A stretch of 64,000 nucleotides of DNA from Dioscorea cayenensis subsp. rotundata. Lineage: Eukaryota > Streptophyta > Magnoliopsida > Dioscoreales > Dioscoreaceae. The translations under genes and the position numbers were made by a program. The stretch is taken from assembly GCF_009730915.1 (NCBI RefSeq), contig NC_052479.1, positions 29,699,610-29,763,609 on the forward strand, written 5' to 3'. Every line of letters begins with the position of its first letter. Position 1 is the stretch's first letter. Positions 1 through 10,980 of this stretch are shown here, piece by piece. The notes beneath the pieces were generated by a model. That model was not told the origin of the DNA. It made no database searches and saw only the letters and a program-made list of their open reading frames with translations.

Positions 1-985
1 TTATATTACAAGATAATATTGTGGCATTCTTTTCTTGAATGAAATAGTGTTGATATCTTTAATTTGATTGGTTAAGATTTGGGGTAAAAGGTATATTTTG
101 ACCAAGCATGCTTATTTTGTTCTTTGACATTTCATGGCATCAATTAAAAGAAAGTGTTCTATTTTTAGTTACCTTAGATTTTTTATAATCTGCCATTGGA
201 ATACACAAATTAATGCAAGTCTAGACACTTGGGGGCAATGCCATATCGCGTAAATGTCCATTTGATATGAATGTATGCATATACAAGCTAGCTAGAAGCG
301 ATTCATACTGTAAATGATCTGGCAAGATAGAAGAATACTGGATGTTGAAAGATGTTGAAATCATTCAATCATAGATGCCTCATCTTCTTGAAAAGTCTTC
401 ATTTTGATTCAAAACTTGGTAAGACTAGTGTCCCATATGGGATGTTTTCAATATTGAAAATATTCAGTGTTCTAGCCTGCATACTGGATAACTGATATCT
501 GAGCCTACATCAATAATTCTGTCTTAAAATTTTCACTTACTAATGCTGTGTTTTACTAACATTTTATCCCCATGAAGTCTGAGTAGTAGCAATTTTACCC
601 AGTTACACTTTGCAAAAGAAGTAGAGATAATTGCTACTTTTATTATGCTATTTTACCCAGTCTGAATACTAATGCTGTGTTTTACTAACATTTCTTCCTT
701 TATGTTATTTTATCATCCATCCTTGCTTTAGCTAACTTTTATTATGTTTCCATTAATCCATCCTAGAGTTTGGTAGATTCTTAAAGAAGTGATTATGTTG
801 CCTACACAATGATTTGATTAGACCTTCAACAGCTATACTTGCATTATTTTAGACCAAGATGATGTGAATAATGACAAGAGTACATTGCATAGGATTTTCT
901 TCCCTTATTCAAAGCTGTTATCCTTAATCAGTTTGACTTATGATCAATGCTTTTAAGACTAAGGATATGATGCAAATATATACAA
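1..985. other. AT-rich spacer without a recognised gene
   Basis: I see no coding exon here. A 24-base identical stretch occurs twice as a direct repeat (541-564 and 670-693), and each copy sits next to a similar 'ttttaccc' context, so this is a small local duplication. The stretch could hold the 3' end of a gene lying to the left, but nothing in it proves that. Confidence 0.5.
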
Positions 986-1800
986 CATTATATAAAGTTG
1001 ATCCCCTAAAAGCCTTGGCATGCCATTTGGAACAATATGATTGGGTTTGGCTTGGGTTTGGTTTTGTTTTGTTTTTGGTAAAATTCAATGCTTTTGGATT
1101 GTGTTTGGTTTTTGTTTTTTAATAATAATAATATATATATACACATTTCAAAAAAACAAAAAAACGTTTGTTTTATTATTTGTATATTATTCTTTTTATT
1201 AAATTTATCTCATAATATTAGTGTTTTGGTAATTTTCCATTTTTTTAAGTGATTTATGTTTGAAAATATATATATAATTTGCATAATTAGATAAAAGCCT
1301 ATAACATAAGCACTGGTATCTATAGTAGTATACATAATATTAATCTTTTTAGTGATTTTTAATTTTTCAAAAAAATTTGTTTGGTAAAATTCATTGGAAT
1401 ATATATACATTATATAAAGTTGATCCCCTAAAAGCCTTGGCATGCCATTTGGAACAATATGATTGGGTTTGGTGGTAAAATTCAATGCTTTTTGGATTGT
1501 GTTTGGTTTTTGTTTTTTAATAATAATATATATATATATATATACACATTTCAAAAAAAAAAAAAACGTTTGTTTTATTATTTGTATATTATTCTTTTTA
1601 TTAAATTTATCTCATAATATTAGTGTTTTGGTAATTTTCCATTTTTTAAGTGATTTATGTTTGAAAATATTTTTTTTATATAATTTGCATAATTAGATAA
1701 AGCCCATAACATAAGCACTGGTATCTATGGTAGTATACATAATATTAATCTTTTAGTGATTTTAATTTTCAAAAATTTGTTTGGTAAAATTCATTGGAAA
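986..1800. repeat. Tandem direct duplication, two copies of about 400 bp
   Basis: Copy A (about 986-1398) and copy B (about 1408-1800) run in the same direction with an offset of 422 bases. Both open with 'tatataaagttgatcccc', pass through a run of TA repeats and end with 'ggtaaaattcattgga'. Differences are mostly homopolymer and (TA)n length changes, so the duplication is fairly recent. Short open frames inside are by-products of the repeat. Related decayed starts occur near 4,676 and 6,870, which suggests a dispersed repeat family. Confidence 0.8.
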
Positions 1801-2007
1801 AAGTCAAAAGAGCCCTCCTTTCTTTAATTCCTGTCTATCTATAATTTATCCGTCACATTTATTTATAAAATCTCATTATGCCTATGCTACAACCTCTACC
1901 CTATAAGTGATTTGGTGTTTTTTTATAGGTGTTTGTTTTTACTTTTTTTAATAGGTTTTTGAATGGGAGGATCCCCATATATAAAAACCAAACCCAATCA
2001 AAAAGCA

Positions 2008-2043
<36 letters not shown>

Positions 2044-4425
2044 GAGCAATATGATTGGTTTTTGTTTTTAAAAAAACTATTTGCTAGGGTTTGGTTAAAA
2101 ATTATTAAAAATATTTTTAAGATATATATATATATATATAGTTTTGTAGAACCATCAATAAACCAGGAGTTCCATGTAAAACCTAAAAATTTTAATGAAT
2201 ATTTATATAAAAAAAAAATGTTTGACTATTCCAAGTATGTTTTACTACGGTTTGTATTTCTAGGGTTCATCAATTGTCAGTCCTGGTAACAAGTCATACT
2301 CTGCTACATACTCTGTCACATCCTGTCTCTCTTTCTTTAAAACAAGTGTCCATATCTACATATATATATATACACACACACATAATAAATCCAAAGAAAT
2401 ACTATGTATTTACATATATATATATATATACACACGCACAACAGTTGAAAAGAGAAAAAAAAAAGTTGGTTTAGGATGCCATGCCGGTTTGGAATTGATA
2501 AAATGGAATCTCATCAAATTACAATAATCTATTATTTATCTAAATAAATAAGCATTGGTTTCCCAAACACTTTAATGATGCGGGCCCATTCTTATTCTTT
2601 CAAAAAACCAAAGCAGTGCTTTTTGTCTGCCATTAACTTATATTTCCCAAGAATGACATTGCCTTTTGTTTGTCACTTTGCTATCAGCATCTTCATTAGG
2701 TTCTTTTCATTGCATACTTTCTTTTGAGAATGAGTTCAGGGCTGACAGACGATTGGGAAACTTAGGAAGAATGCTTGCGAGAAGGTCTGTGGTGACAACA
2801 AAGAGGTTTCTCTGGAGTTCCTGAAAAACTATAAGCTTAGACCTCGAGGTGAGACGTTGGCAAGTGCCAAGGAAAGCAGAATCTGAAGGCCGACGAGATT
2901 GACCAGAGGCCAAGAAGCATAAATGAAATGGTCTCTCACGCCATTACTTCCATTTTTGAGCTTCGCTTTCTCACCTCGCTTCATCGGGTTCTTGCTCCAC
3001 CTTGCATTCACTCTTTGCGTTGTTGGGCAAAAAGGATAACGAAGTCTATGAGGGGCTCATCGTCCCACATGTTTTTTATAGCCGAGAAAAATTAAGTTTT
3101 TATTTTTATTTGGCAAATATTATTATATATGTCAATATCGATTTTTACACAATCATTATCTATGTCTATTCGAGGTAATTTTTCATGTCACGGATTTTTC
3201 TTTTTGATGCGAGATAGGGTTCTTGATCGTGAACTTGATAATTTGATGTTGTTGATTCAATAGATGTTTTTGAATTAACATGTCAAATTTTTGTTTTTAA
3301 ATAACATAATTATTGGTGAATATTTGGTTATTTGTGCTAGAACAAGCCAGCTCATGCAAAATAACATCTCAAATGAAAAGATGTAAGCCCTAACCTTATC
3401 TCTAAATTGTTATTGATTGTAATTAAATATTTTTTTCAAAGCATTCATATAATTGCATGTTTAGGTTTATATATTATCGAGTATCTCTTGTGCTTTGATG
3501 AACAAATCTACCATTCAAGGTTCGAGTTCTTCTTTTTTAGTTGGTCTTTGTATTATTTGAGATTCTTCCTTTTTACTAATATTTAGTTTTTATTTGGAAG
3601 CATGAATTTATAGTTAAGCTCATAAACTAACACTCACAATTCTTATGCGAGCTAAAGAAAGTTAGCAAGAGTTACTACAGCTCGCATCAACAAAATCAAA
3701 TAAAAATCTAACAAATCAGGTACATATCATTGAATGGTCATTTAATATTGTACTTACATTATTATAATATAATATAAGGATGATATACTTTCTTATGGTA
3801 TACTTTGTGCTCTATGATAGTATATTTAGAATATATGTATAGCAAACATATTTACAATTATATAAGATAGACAGATAGTAACAAACAAGATAAAAGGTAG
3901 TTACAATTTCTTTTCCCAATATATATTATATATATATATATATATATTTGTTATTCATTGTTTTTTTTTCCCTTTTAAAGATTATATATATAGATATTGT
4001 TTAAAAAAAATTCAAAAAAAACCTCAAAAACAAGATAACAATGGGTGTAATGGTTTGGTTTTATGTTTAATAATAAAGGTAATATAGATATTGTTTTTCC
4101 TCTTAATATATATATTACCGTATATAATAATAAATATATAATAGCTTTTTGGCGGGATTGGAGTCCAATTTATTTAATCATCGGGATCTAAAAATGTTGA
4201 CTAATTTACATACATCTACACATCTAACGTTTGTCACAACTGCCATTTTTCAATTGATTTCAATTCACATATATTTTTTACAAAAAATCTTACAAAATAC
4301 TAAATTGATGACTACCAACAATAATTCAACACAACACAATTGCATATATATATATGTGTGTGTAAAAACCTTACAAAATACTAAATTGATGACTTCCAAC
4401 AATAATTCAAACAAAACAACACAAT

Positions 4426-4459
<34 letters not shown>

Positions 4460-5046
4460 TACATTCAATTTATATTGATTTGAAGTCATTTTATAAACAA
4501 ACTATAATGCAACACCAATTTGTCATATTCAAATATTTATTAAAAATTACATAAAAACTTGCAAATTAGTAAAATTATTTTTGGTAGATCAATCAGCATG
4601 CTTCCCAACAGTAAAGAAGTAGACAAGAAAATAACAACATATTGATTTATTTATTAATAAAAAGTGTTAAAAATATATAAAGTTGATCCCCTTAATTCCC
4701 TTCCATGTCATTTGGAGCTGTTTGATTGGATGGGGAATTTAATATTCTTTTGTTGTATTGAACCTATTTCCCATTAAACCTTCTATTTTTTTTTTAAAAT
4801 GATAATAAATAAAATTAATTCATAATTCAAGAACGGCCTTAGATGAAAAATATAAGGACGTCTATAGTGAACGTCGTATGACATGCCAACAACACCTATA
4901 CTACTTTACAGAACCCTAATTCAATTCTTTCTCCAATATATATATATATATATATATAATTCAATTCAACTATCTATATAGAGATAGGATACTAAACAAT
5001 CTTGCAACAATTAACATTGCACATCTATGGACATGCTTGACTTACA
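1801..5046. other. Repeat-rich spacer with many (TA)n tracts
   Basis: No gene recognised. (TA)n microsatellites lie near 2,013-2,038, 2,121-2,139, 3,925-3,947, 4,430-4,455 and 4,937-4,958. A 60-base near-duplicate occurs at about 4,280-4,350 and 4,365-4,440. The block 2,690-3,075 has clearly higher GC than its surroundings and may be a decayed exon, but I could not assign it to a family. The motif 'gttgatcccctt...ccatgtcatttggagc' at about 4,680 resembles the start of the 986-1800 repeat. Confidence 0.5.
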
Positions 5047-5618
5047 ATGCATCATCTTACCCCAGTCATCGAGAGAAGGCGATGTAGAGCATCGGCGAGG
5101 TACTTAGGAATCCGAAAAGAGACCATCGGGGACGTTATGCGGCGGAGATTAGAAACCTTTCTACTAAAAAGACATTGGTTAGGCACATTTGATACACGGA
5201 AAGAAGCGGTGGCTTATGACATGTCTTCAATCACCTTTTAGAGGTGTCGAGAAGCTCGGACTAATTTTTTGCTATAAGTTTCTCACTATGTCTTCTCCAT
5301 CTCCTCCATCACGCCACCATCACCTCTTTCTTGGAAAAGGAGAAGAAATATTGTTACGAAGATAACTTGGAGATTAATGATGATCATGATCATTTGGTTT
5401 ATAGAGATAGACGATTGGATCAATATTACCACCATTTTGCGGAGTTTTTGTCAATCGAGATGCATTACCTTCGTCTTTATCTTGTAATGAGCAAGTTATT
5501 CATCATTTCTAATGATGTATTGCAAGATGAAAGCTTTGCTATAAAGAAGAACAAAATAATTAAAGAGAGTTTTGTTATAAATGAAATGAGTTTTTTTTTT
5601 AATAGAAATATAGTTTGA
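5047..5618 (+). pseudogene. Decayed AP2/ERF transcription factor
   Basis: Pieces of an AP2/ERF DNA-binding domain are readable in different frames: RYLGIR (about 5,098-5,115), then GRYAAEIRNLSTKK in a shifted frame (about 5,130-5,172), then RHWLGTFDT and KEAVAYD (about 5,169-5,220), followed by a TAG at 5,239 and a remnant like REARTNF. An intact domain would read RYLGVRRRPWGRYAAEIR...RHWLGTFDTAEEAA.AYD, so at least two frameshifts and one stop are present and the RPWG tryptophan is altered. The tail to about 5,618 is rich in D, H and Y and may be the decayed C-terminus. The RYLG and RHWLGTFDT wording recalls the LEAFY PETIOLE/PUCHI/ESR group, but the subgroup is uncertain. It cannot make a working AP2 protein. 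Confidence 0.72.
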
Positions 5619-5814
5619 TCATCAAAACCTACGTGATAGTCATCAATATATATATATATATATATATATAAAAATGCAAGTACCATTAATTCTCAAATGG
5701 TTTATTAAGTAGCATATTCTTTCATATATATACTCAATTAATATATGTAATGAAAGTAATTAATACAAGAAGTTGACAATTAATGGTTTGCATACTATAA
5801 TAGCTATTAAAAAT

Positions 5815-5965
5815 ATCAAATGAATTTCTACCATGATAATAAATATAAATCAACCAATATAATAATAGAGTACTCCTAGCCTCTTTAATTGACATTTGGA
5901 CTTTCAAGATTGGTTAAACTAACCACTCAATAGCCCTTACATTCTCATTTTAAGGTTTTATTTTC

Positions 5966-6004
<39 letters not shown>

Positions 6005-6292
6005 CATATATAAGATTGATCCCGAGTAGAGTAAATAAAGGGAAATAGAGTTTTTAAGTCATACATTATTTGGGGCTAAGGTAAGATAAATGAAGGGTTA
6101 TCAAACCATCGATATTTGAATTAGAGAAAGTAATATAGGAGTGAAGTTTTTATGTCAAATTACTAAAAATAACCATTCAATGAGTTATTATAATAACAAC
6201 ATAAATACAAATATAAATACTAATATACTAATAGGAATATTAATAATATTAATACTAATATTAGTTAATACTAATAATAATACTAATATACA

Positions 6293-6324
<32 letters not shown>

Positions 6325-6621
6325 TAATAATATGAATAATAATATACTAATACTATTACTAATAAAGAATATTACTAATACTAATAGGAATATTAATATA
6401 CTAATATGAATACAAATTATAATAATAATAATAGTAATAATAATAATATGAATACTAATATACTAATACTATTATATCAAATGAATTTCTACCATGATGA
6501 TAAATATAAATCAACCAATATAATAATACAATACTCCTTAGCCTCTCTAAGCGACATTTGGATTTTTCAAGATTGGTTAAACTAAATTACTCAATAGCGC
6601 TTACACTCTCATTTAAACCTT
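5815..6621. repeat. Direct repeats of about 140 bp flanking an AAT/ATA-rich block
   Basis: A segment starting 'atcaaatgaatttctacca' occurs at 5,815-5,955 and again at 6,476-6,621, 661 bases apart and same orientation. Copies share the same order of landmarks, including 'caagattggttaaacta', with scattered substitutions. Between them lie a (TA)n tract (5,972-6,002) and a long degenerate AAT/ATA/ACT-type low-complexity block (about 6,185-6,475). The open frame at 6,141-6,335 is only this low-complexity DNA read as N and I. Confidence 0.75.
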
Positions 6622-7278
6622 TCCAAATAAGATTTTGGACATATATATATATATACACACACACACATACGTACATATACATACAATAAATTTTATCACC
6701 CTAAAGCCTTTGAACTCCATTTGATGCATGGATTTTGAATTTTTTTTATTTGAAAATTTTATTATGATAGATTGCATTGAAATGGATTGATGAGTCTTGA
6801 AGGGATGGGAACCTAACTTTGTTTTTGGTCTAACCTTTTTACTATTATTATGTTAAAAATCGATTGATGAAATTTGAGCCTAACTCCTTGCCATTTGGAG
6901 CATGTTGATTGTTGTTTTTGTTCAATTGTTTTTAAGAATTATTTTAGAATGAAACTCCATGCAAAAACAAGATGAATTTAGTCATTTTTTCGACCATCAT
7001 ATATAATGACAAACATTATGAAAAAGATAATTTATCATCTCCATCACATTATGTGAAAAATCATCATAACTATTTTTATCGGTAAAAGATGAAAAAAATT
7101 AGAAGAATCCATCATCCATGAGAAATTTGAAAAAGATTTGGAAGCCAGAAAAACATGTTAGCCTAAGTCAAAACTTATTTTTCAATAAATAAATAAAATT
7201 CTTGAACAAATAAATGAATCAAAAACAATGAAATTTTTAAACATTGCTTCAAAAATTCCATTCTGAGGAGAAAATCCA
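6622..7278. other. AT-rich spacer
   Basis: No gene seen. There is a short TA/CA microsatellite at 6,641-6,668, and fragments near 6,690-6,730 and 6,870-6,920 that resemble the 986-1800 repeat opening (words such as 'ccatttggagc'). Otherwise nothing interpretable. Confidence 0.4.
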
Positions 7279-8172
7279 TTACAAAAGTGCTGTAAACATA
7301 TTAAATTCATATTTCCATCTACAAACATGACTACAAAACTCTCTTACTAATCCATCTTCACCTAACCATTCATTACAAAGGATATCATCGATTTTTCGAC
7401 CACACAAACGGCTCTCACACTCCCATTCCTCTTTTTCTAGCCATTTACATTCTATACTCCATACGATATCTCTAAATAATTTTGCTGCAGAATATCTACA
7501 ATTATTTATTATATAATTACCAGATTTTTTGCTTTCAAATGGTTTTGAGCCATGATCAACTCTTCCAATAGCAACCATGTTGAGCATTGCCATGCCAGAA
7601 GGACGTGTTTCACGATTTTATGACGAAAAATAATCCCCCTACATACCCGAGCAAGTAAATAACCTTTTAAAAAGCTGCATTTGTTAGATATTGGATGCCT
7701 GAATCCATTTTCAACTTCATACAGTCGATCTGAAAAACAATGTCAAAAATATATTATCAATATTAGTACTATAACTCATCTACCATAAGAAATGATAAGT
7801 TTTGCACCAATCCAAGCACTCAAACAAGCTTCCAAAGTGTCTTTTCGGGCACGATTTTGAAGAACACTAAATATACTCCTTCATATCAAGATACCATAAA
7901 TTATCAACCCGCATTAACTGCCCAACTTTCTGACTTTTCGATGCTACATAAAAACTCTTACAAACTAGCAAAGATATATGTATATATATACTCATAATTC
8001 AAAAAGCAACTATAGCTTTTAATGCTATGAGGAATTAAGAAAATTACCAGCCACGTAAAATTTTGAGATCATGAAGAGATCTAGAAGATGTTGAAGCAAT
8101 ATATGCAACGATTTCTTCAATCAATTCTTGAGGATGATGTCAATAAAAAGACTTGCAATACTTCTCTCCCAT
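7279..8172 (-). pseudogene. Decayed F-box protein gene (At2g35280-like type)
   Basis: Read on the minus strand, the left (N-terminal) part gives ATG at 8,172, an in-frame stop soon after, then an F-box-like helix: PQELIEEIVAYIASTSS followed by LHDLKILRG and a splice-donor-like GTAATT near 8,046. Further on, CKSFYVASKSQKVG and MRVDNLWYLDMKE are readable (about 7,955-7,870), then a frame change into ARKDTLEACLSAWIGAKL. The C-terminal open stretch (7,593-7,279) ends with CSHVCRWKYEF, a Cys-rich ending typical of the plant F-box family with MYND-like C-terminal cysteines. The parts occur in family order, interrupted by stops and frame changes, so this is a relic. The subfamily call rests on remembered wording and is moderately sure. 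An alternative is an unannotated gene with several small introns. Confidence 0.5.
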
Positions 8173-9655
8173 ACTAACAAAATGAAAAATTATCGGGTTG
8201 TAATGTGAGAAAAGAAAATTGAAGACAAACAAAAATGGAAAAGAAAGCAATGAAGGAAAATACATAGAGGAGAAAAATATAGACCTAGATAAGGAAGAAA
8301 AACATCCTAACAAACTAGAGAATAATGATCACCACAAATGCAAACTCCCAAACAAAGGCAGTGATAGATGGAAGTGTATATATATATATATATATATAGA
8401 AAAACAAAGAAAATAACACATAATAAATGTATGTATATATATACATAGAGAGAGAGAGAGATTGTGTGTGTGTGTGTGTGTGTGTGTTTTTTTTTTTATC
8501 TTCTTGCTGGCATGGTTTGCCGGACACAACTTTTTATATTGTTTGTTTGCATGTCATTAGAGATATCAAGGATTTTGTTGTCAATTCTTTGTCTAAGGAG
8601 GTAGATTTGATTTTTAATTTTTCACAATTTTTTATCTATTCATATATTTTTCTTTGAACTTATTTGACAAAAGACTTTTTACGTTTATTAGATAATTATA
8701 TCATTTGTCATAGGATTTTGCTATTATAGGGCATCTGTATGTTACTTTCCTTTGTCTCAATTTAACAGTTGATGGTCATTGTTTTTTCAAACATGATTTT
8801 TACGTAATTTGTTTACACCTTTCAACAAAAGATATTAAGGATTACATTTCTCAATAAGTTGTCCAAAAAGGTAAGATTTGCTAAAAGATGGATATGGATG
8901 TCAAGATCGTCAACTAATCATTTAAGCATGGTATGAAATAGCTAGATTCATTTTTGGTATTTGAGCTTGACTTCTTAGTCTTTGACCATTATATGTTATA
9001 ACACAATATATGTTGTTCACTGCTCCCATCCAATCAAGAAGACAATCCGGTGCGGATGTACACATAAATCATCGAGATAAAAAATTTTAGGGTTTGCTAG
9101 CTTATGGCAGGATTGGAATGGAATATTTTTTTTCATCATGATCCAAAAATCTAAGATTTGCTAGCTTTTGGCTGGATTGGTACTAAAAAATCTTCTCTTC
9201 TTTTAAGAATATCTACTCTTCTTTTGGATTTTATCATAATTTTAATATTGTAAATTACATTTGTAGAAAAAATTGTACGAATTGAAATCAAATCTATTTT
9301 TTTCAAAAAATCCAAAAAAACATGAACAATATGATGAACCAAAGAAGAACAACACTAGGAAACCATCTCTCTATATATAGAAATAGAGTACTCTTCCAAC
9401 ACAATCATCAATATCCTAGATCAAACATGGTAAGACTCCAACAAAAAATACATATCATCAGCCTAATTTTTCTACAATTCCAAGATCCTCTTTTGCTCAT
9501 CCTTCTTTATGATTATTATTATTATTCAATTATCAACCAGTTTGTTTTATTTATAGCAATAAAAAAACACATCATACTTGCATCTTGAATGTATCTGTCC
9601 TTATTATAATTTAATGCAATTCGCAGTGTTAGGAAAGCAAAACAAAAGAAAGACA
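8173..9655. other. Spacer with microsatellites and short direct repeats
   Basis: A compound microsatellite lies at 8,376-8,500: (TA)n, then (AG)n at about 8,445-8,460 and (TG)n at about 8,463-8,488. Two degenerate copies of a segment containing 'agatatcaaggatt' occur at about 8,548-8,610 and 8,810-8,880. A phrase 'atttgctagctt..ggc.ggattgg' occurs twice (about 9,092-9,118 and 9,154-9,180). No coding exon was recognised; 9,322-9,588 is open but low-complexity. Confidence 0.45.
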
Positions 9656-10980
9656 ATGAGTACATCCAAATTCAAGACAATTTGTGTTTTTCTTGAGGTG
9701 GCACTCTAGGAAAACAAAAAGAGTTATCAAGATGCTTTCGCTATAGATCTTGGCAAAAGAACCCGGTTTGACTTCTTACTTTTACCTAATTTTAATTGTT
9801 TTTTTTTTCATCACTCTCTCTTCCGTTCCATTGTTCTTTCTCTATTATTGTTCTTATAATCATATAGCCTACTCATTTGTGTATGCTCAATTACAAAAAA
9901 TATGAAATAATGTTGCAAATCCCTGCAGGTGATGAAAGACATTAATTTAGTATATGGAGGAGGCAATATTGGACTAATGGGCTTGATATCGCAAACTGTC
10001 TTTGATGGTGGAAAACAAGTTCTTGGGTATGGTTTATTTAAAAAAAAAAATTCAAATGGTATTTATTTGAAAAAAATGAAGTTATTAACATTTTTTTCTC
10101 CATATGTTTAGTATTATTCCCAAAGCTCTAATGGATAAAGAGGTATGAAAAAAATTATTGAATTTTATGATAAGCTTTCCCAAGAAAAAAAACCACAAAT
10201 ACCAATGGCTATTCGGTAATATATATTGTTTTGTAAATTTGTCAGATCACTGGCATCACTCTAGGAGAAGTAAAACCAGTGGCCAATATGCACCAAAGAA
10301 AAGCAGAAATGACTCGCAATTCTGATGCTTTTATTGCTATGCCTGGTTATTACACAACCTACATTTCATATTTATTATATATTCACTAACATTGTTTTAT
10401 TTTGATATCATTCTATTATCATTCATTATACCAATCCTCTCACAAGTCATAAATTTTTTCTCTTGAAGTAAAAAAAACTAATTAATCTCAATTGAAATTA
10501 TTATGCAGGAGGTTATGGTACTCTTGAAGAACTTTTTGAAGTGATTACGTTGGCACAATTAGGCATACATAACAAGCCGGTAATTCAATGACAATTATAG
10601 GCAAATATAATGGAAATTACGAATAAATTATGACAAACTTATTCATTGTTGTAGGTTGGATTATTGAATATTAATGGCTACTACGACTCATTGCTTTCTT
10701 TCATTGACCAAGCTGTAGAAGAAGGTTTCATCAACCCAAGTGCAAGACATATCATTGTCTGCGCTTCAAATGCAAAAGCGACTTATGGAGAAACTTCGAA
10801 GTAAAGTTTTTTTACAAATGTTTTTGAAAAAAATACTCTAAAATATGAACATGTTAATAGTTATTACTAATGCGTGAAAAATTCTACTGCAATGACAGGA
10901 CTACTACCAATGTCATGAACAAGTGTCAAACAGAAAACTAAATTGGAACTATGACCAACTTGAGCACTCCGAAAAAAATG
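9656..10980 (+). pseudogene. LOG: LONELY GUY (LOG) cytokinin-activating enzyme, pseudogene
   Basis: LOG enzymes release active cytokinin bases from cytokinin riboside 5'-monophosphates. All seven family exons are in order: 9,656-9,764; 9,929-10,026 ([17 protein letters not shown]); 10,112-10,142 (IIPKALMDKE); 10,246-10,345 ([16 protein letters not shown]); 10,509-10,579 ([17 protein letters not shown]); 10,655-10,800; 10,899 to about 10,977 (KLNWN...DQL ending). Introns fall at the usual LOG positions with GT and AG. The catalytic PGGYGTLEE motif is intact across the exon 4/5 junction. Exon 1 is damaged: the CVFCGS motif reads CVFLEVAL and an in-frame TAG lies at 9,707-9,709, although SYQDAFAIDLGK returns in the same frame. 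Exon 6 has a frameshift near 10,778-10,782 that converts the expected ELMEKL into ATYGETSK. A full protein cannot be made, so this is a fairly young host-gene pseudogene. Confidence 0.85.

Noticed and set aside
3480-3540. tRNA-like B-box word 'ggttcgagttc'
   Set aside because: No matching A-box at the right distance and no cloverleaf could be drawn.
8315-8529. Small frames with runs of Tyr-Ile, Thr-His and Ser-Leu
   Set aside because: They are (TA)n, (TG)n and (AG)n microsatellites read as protein.
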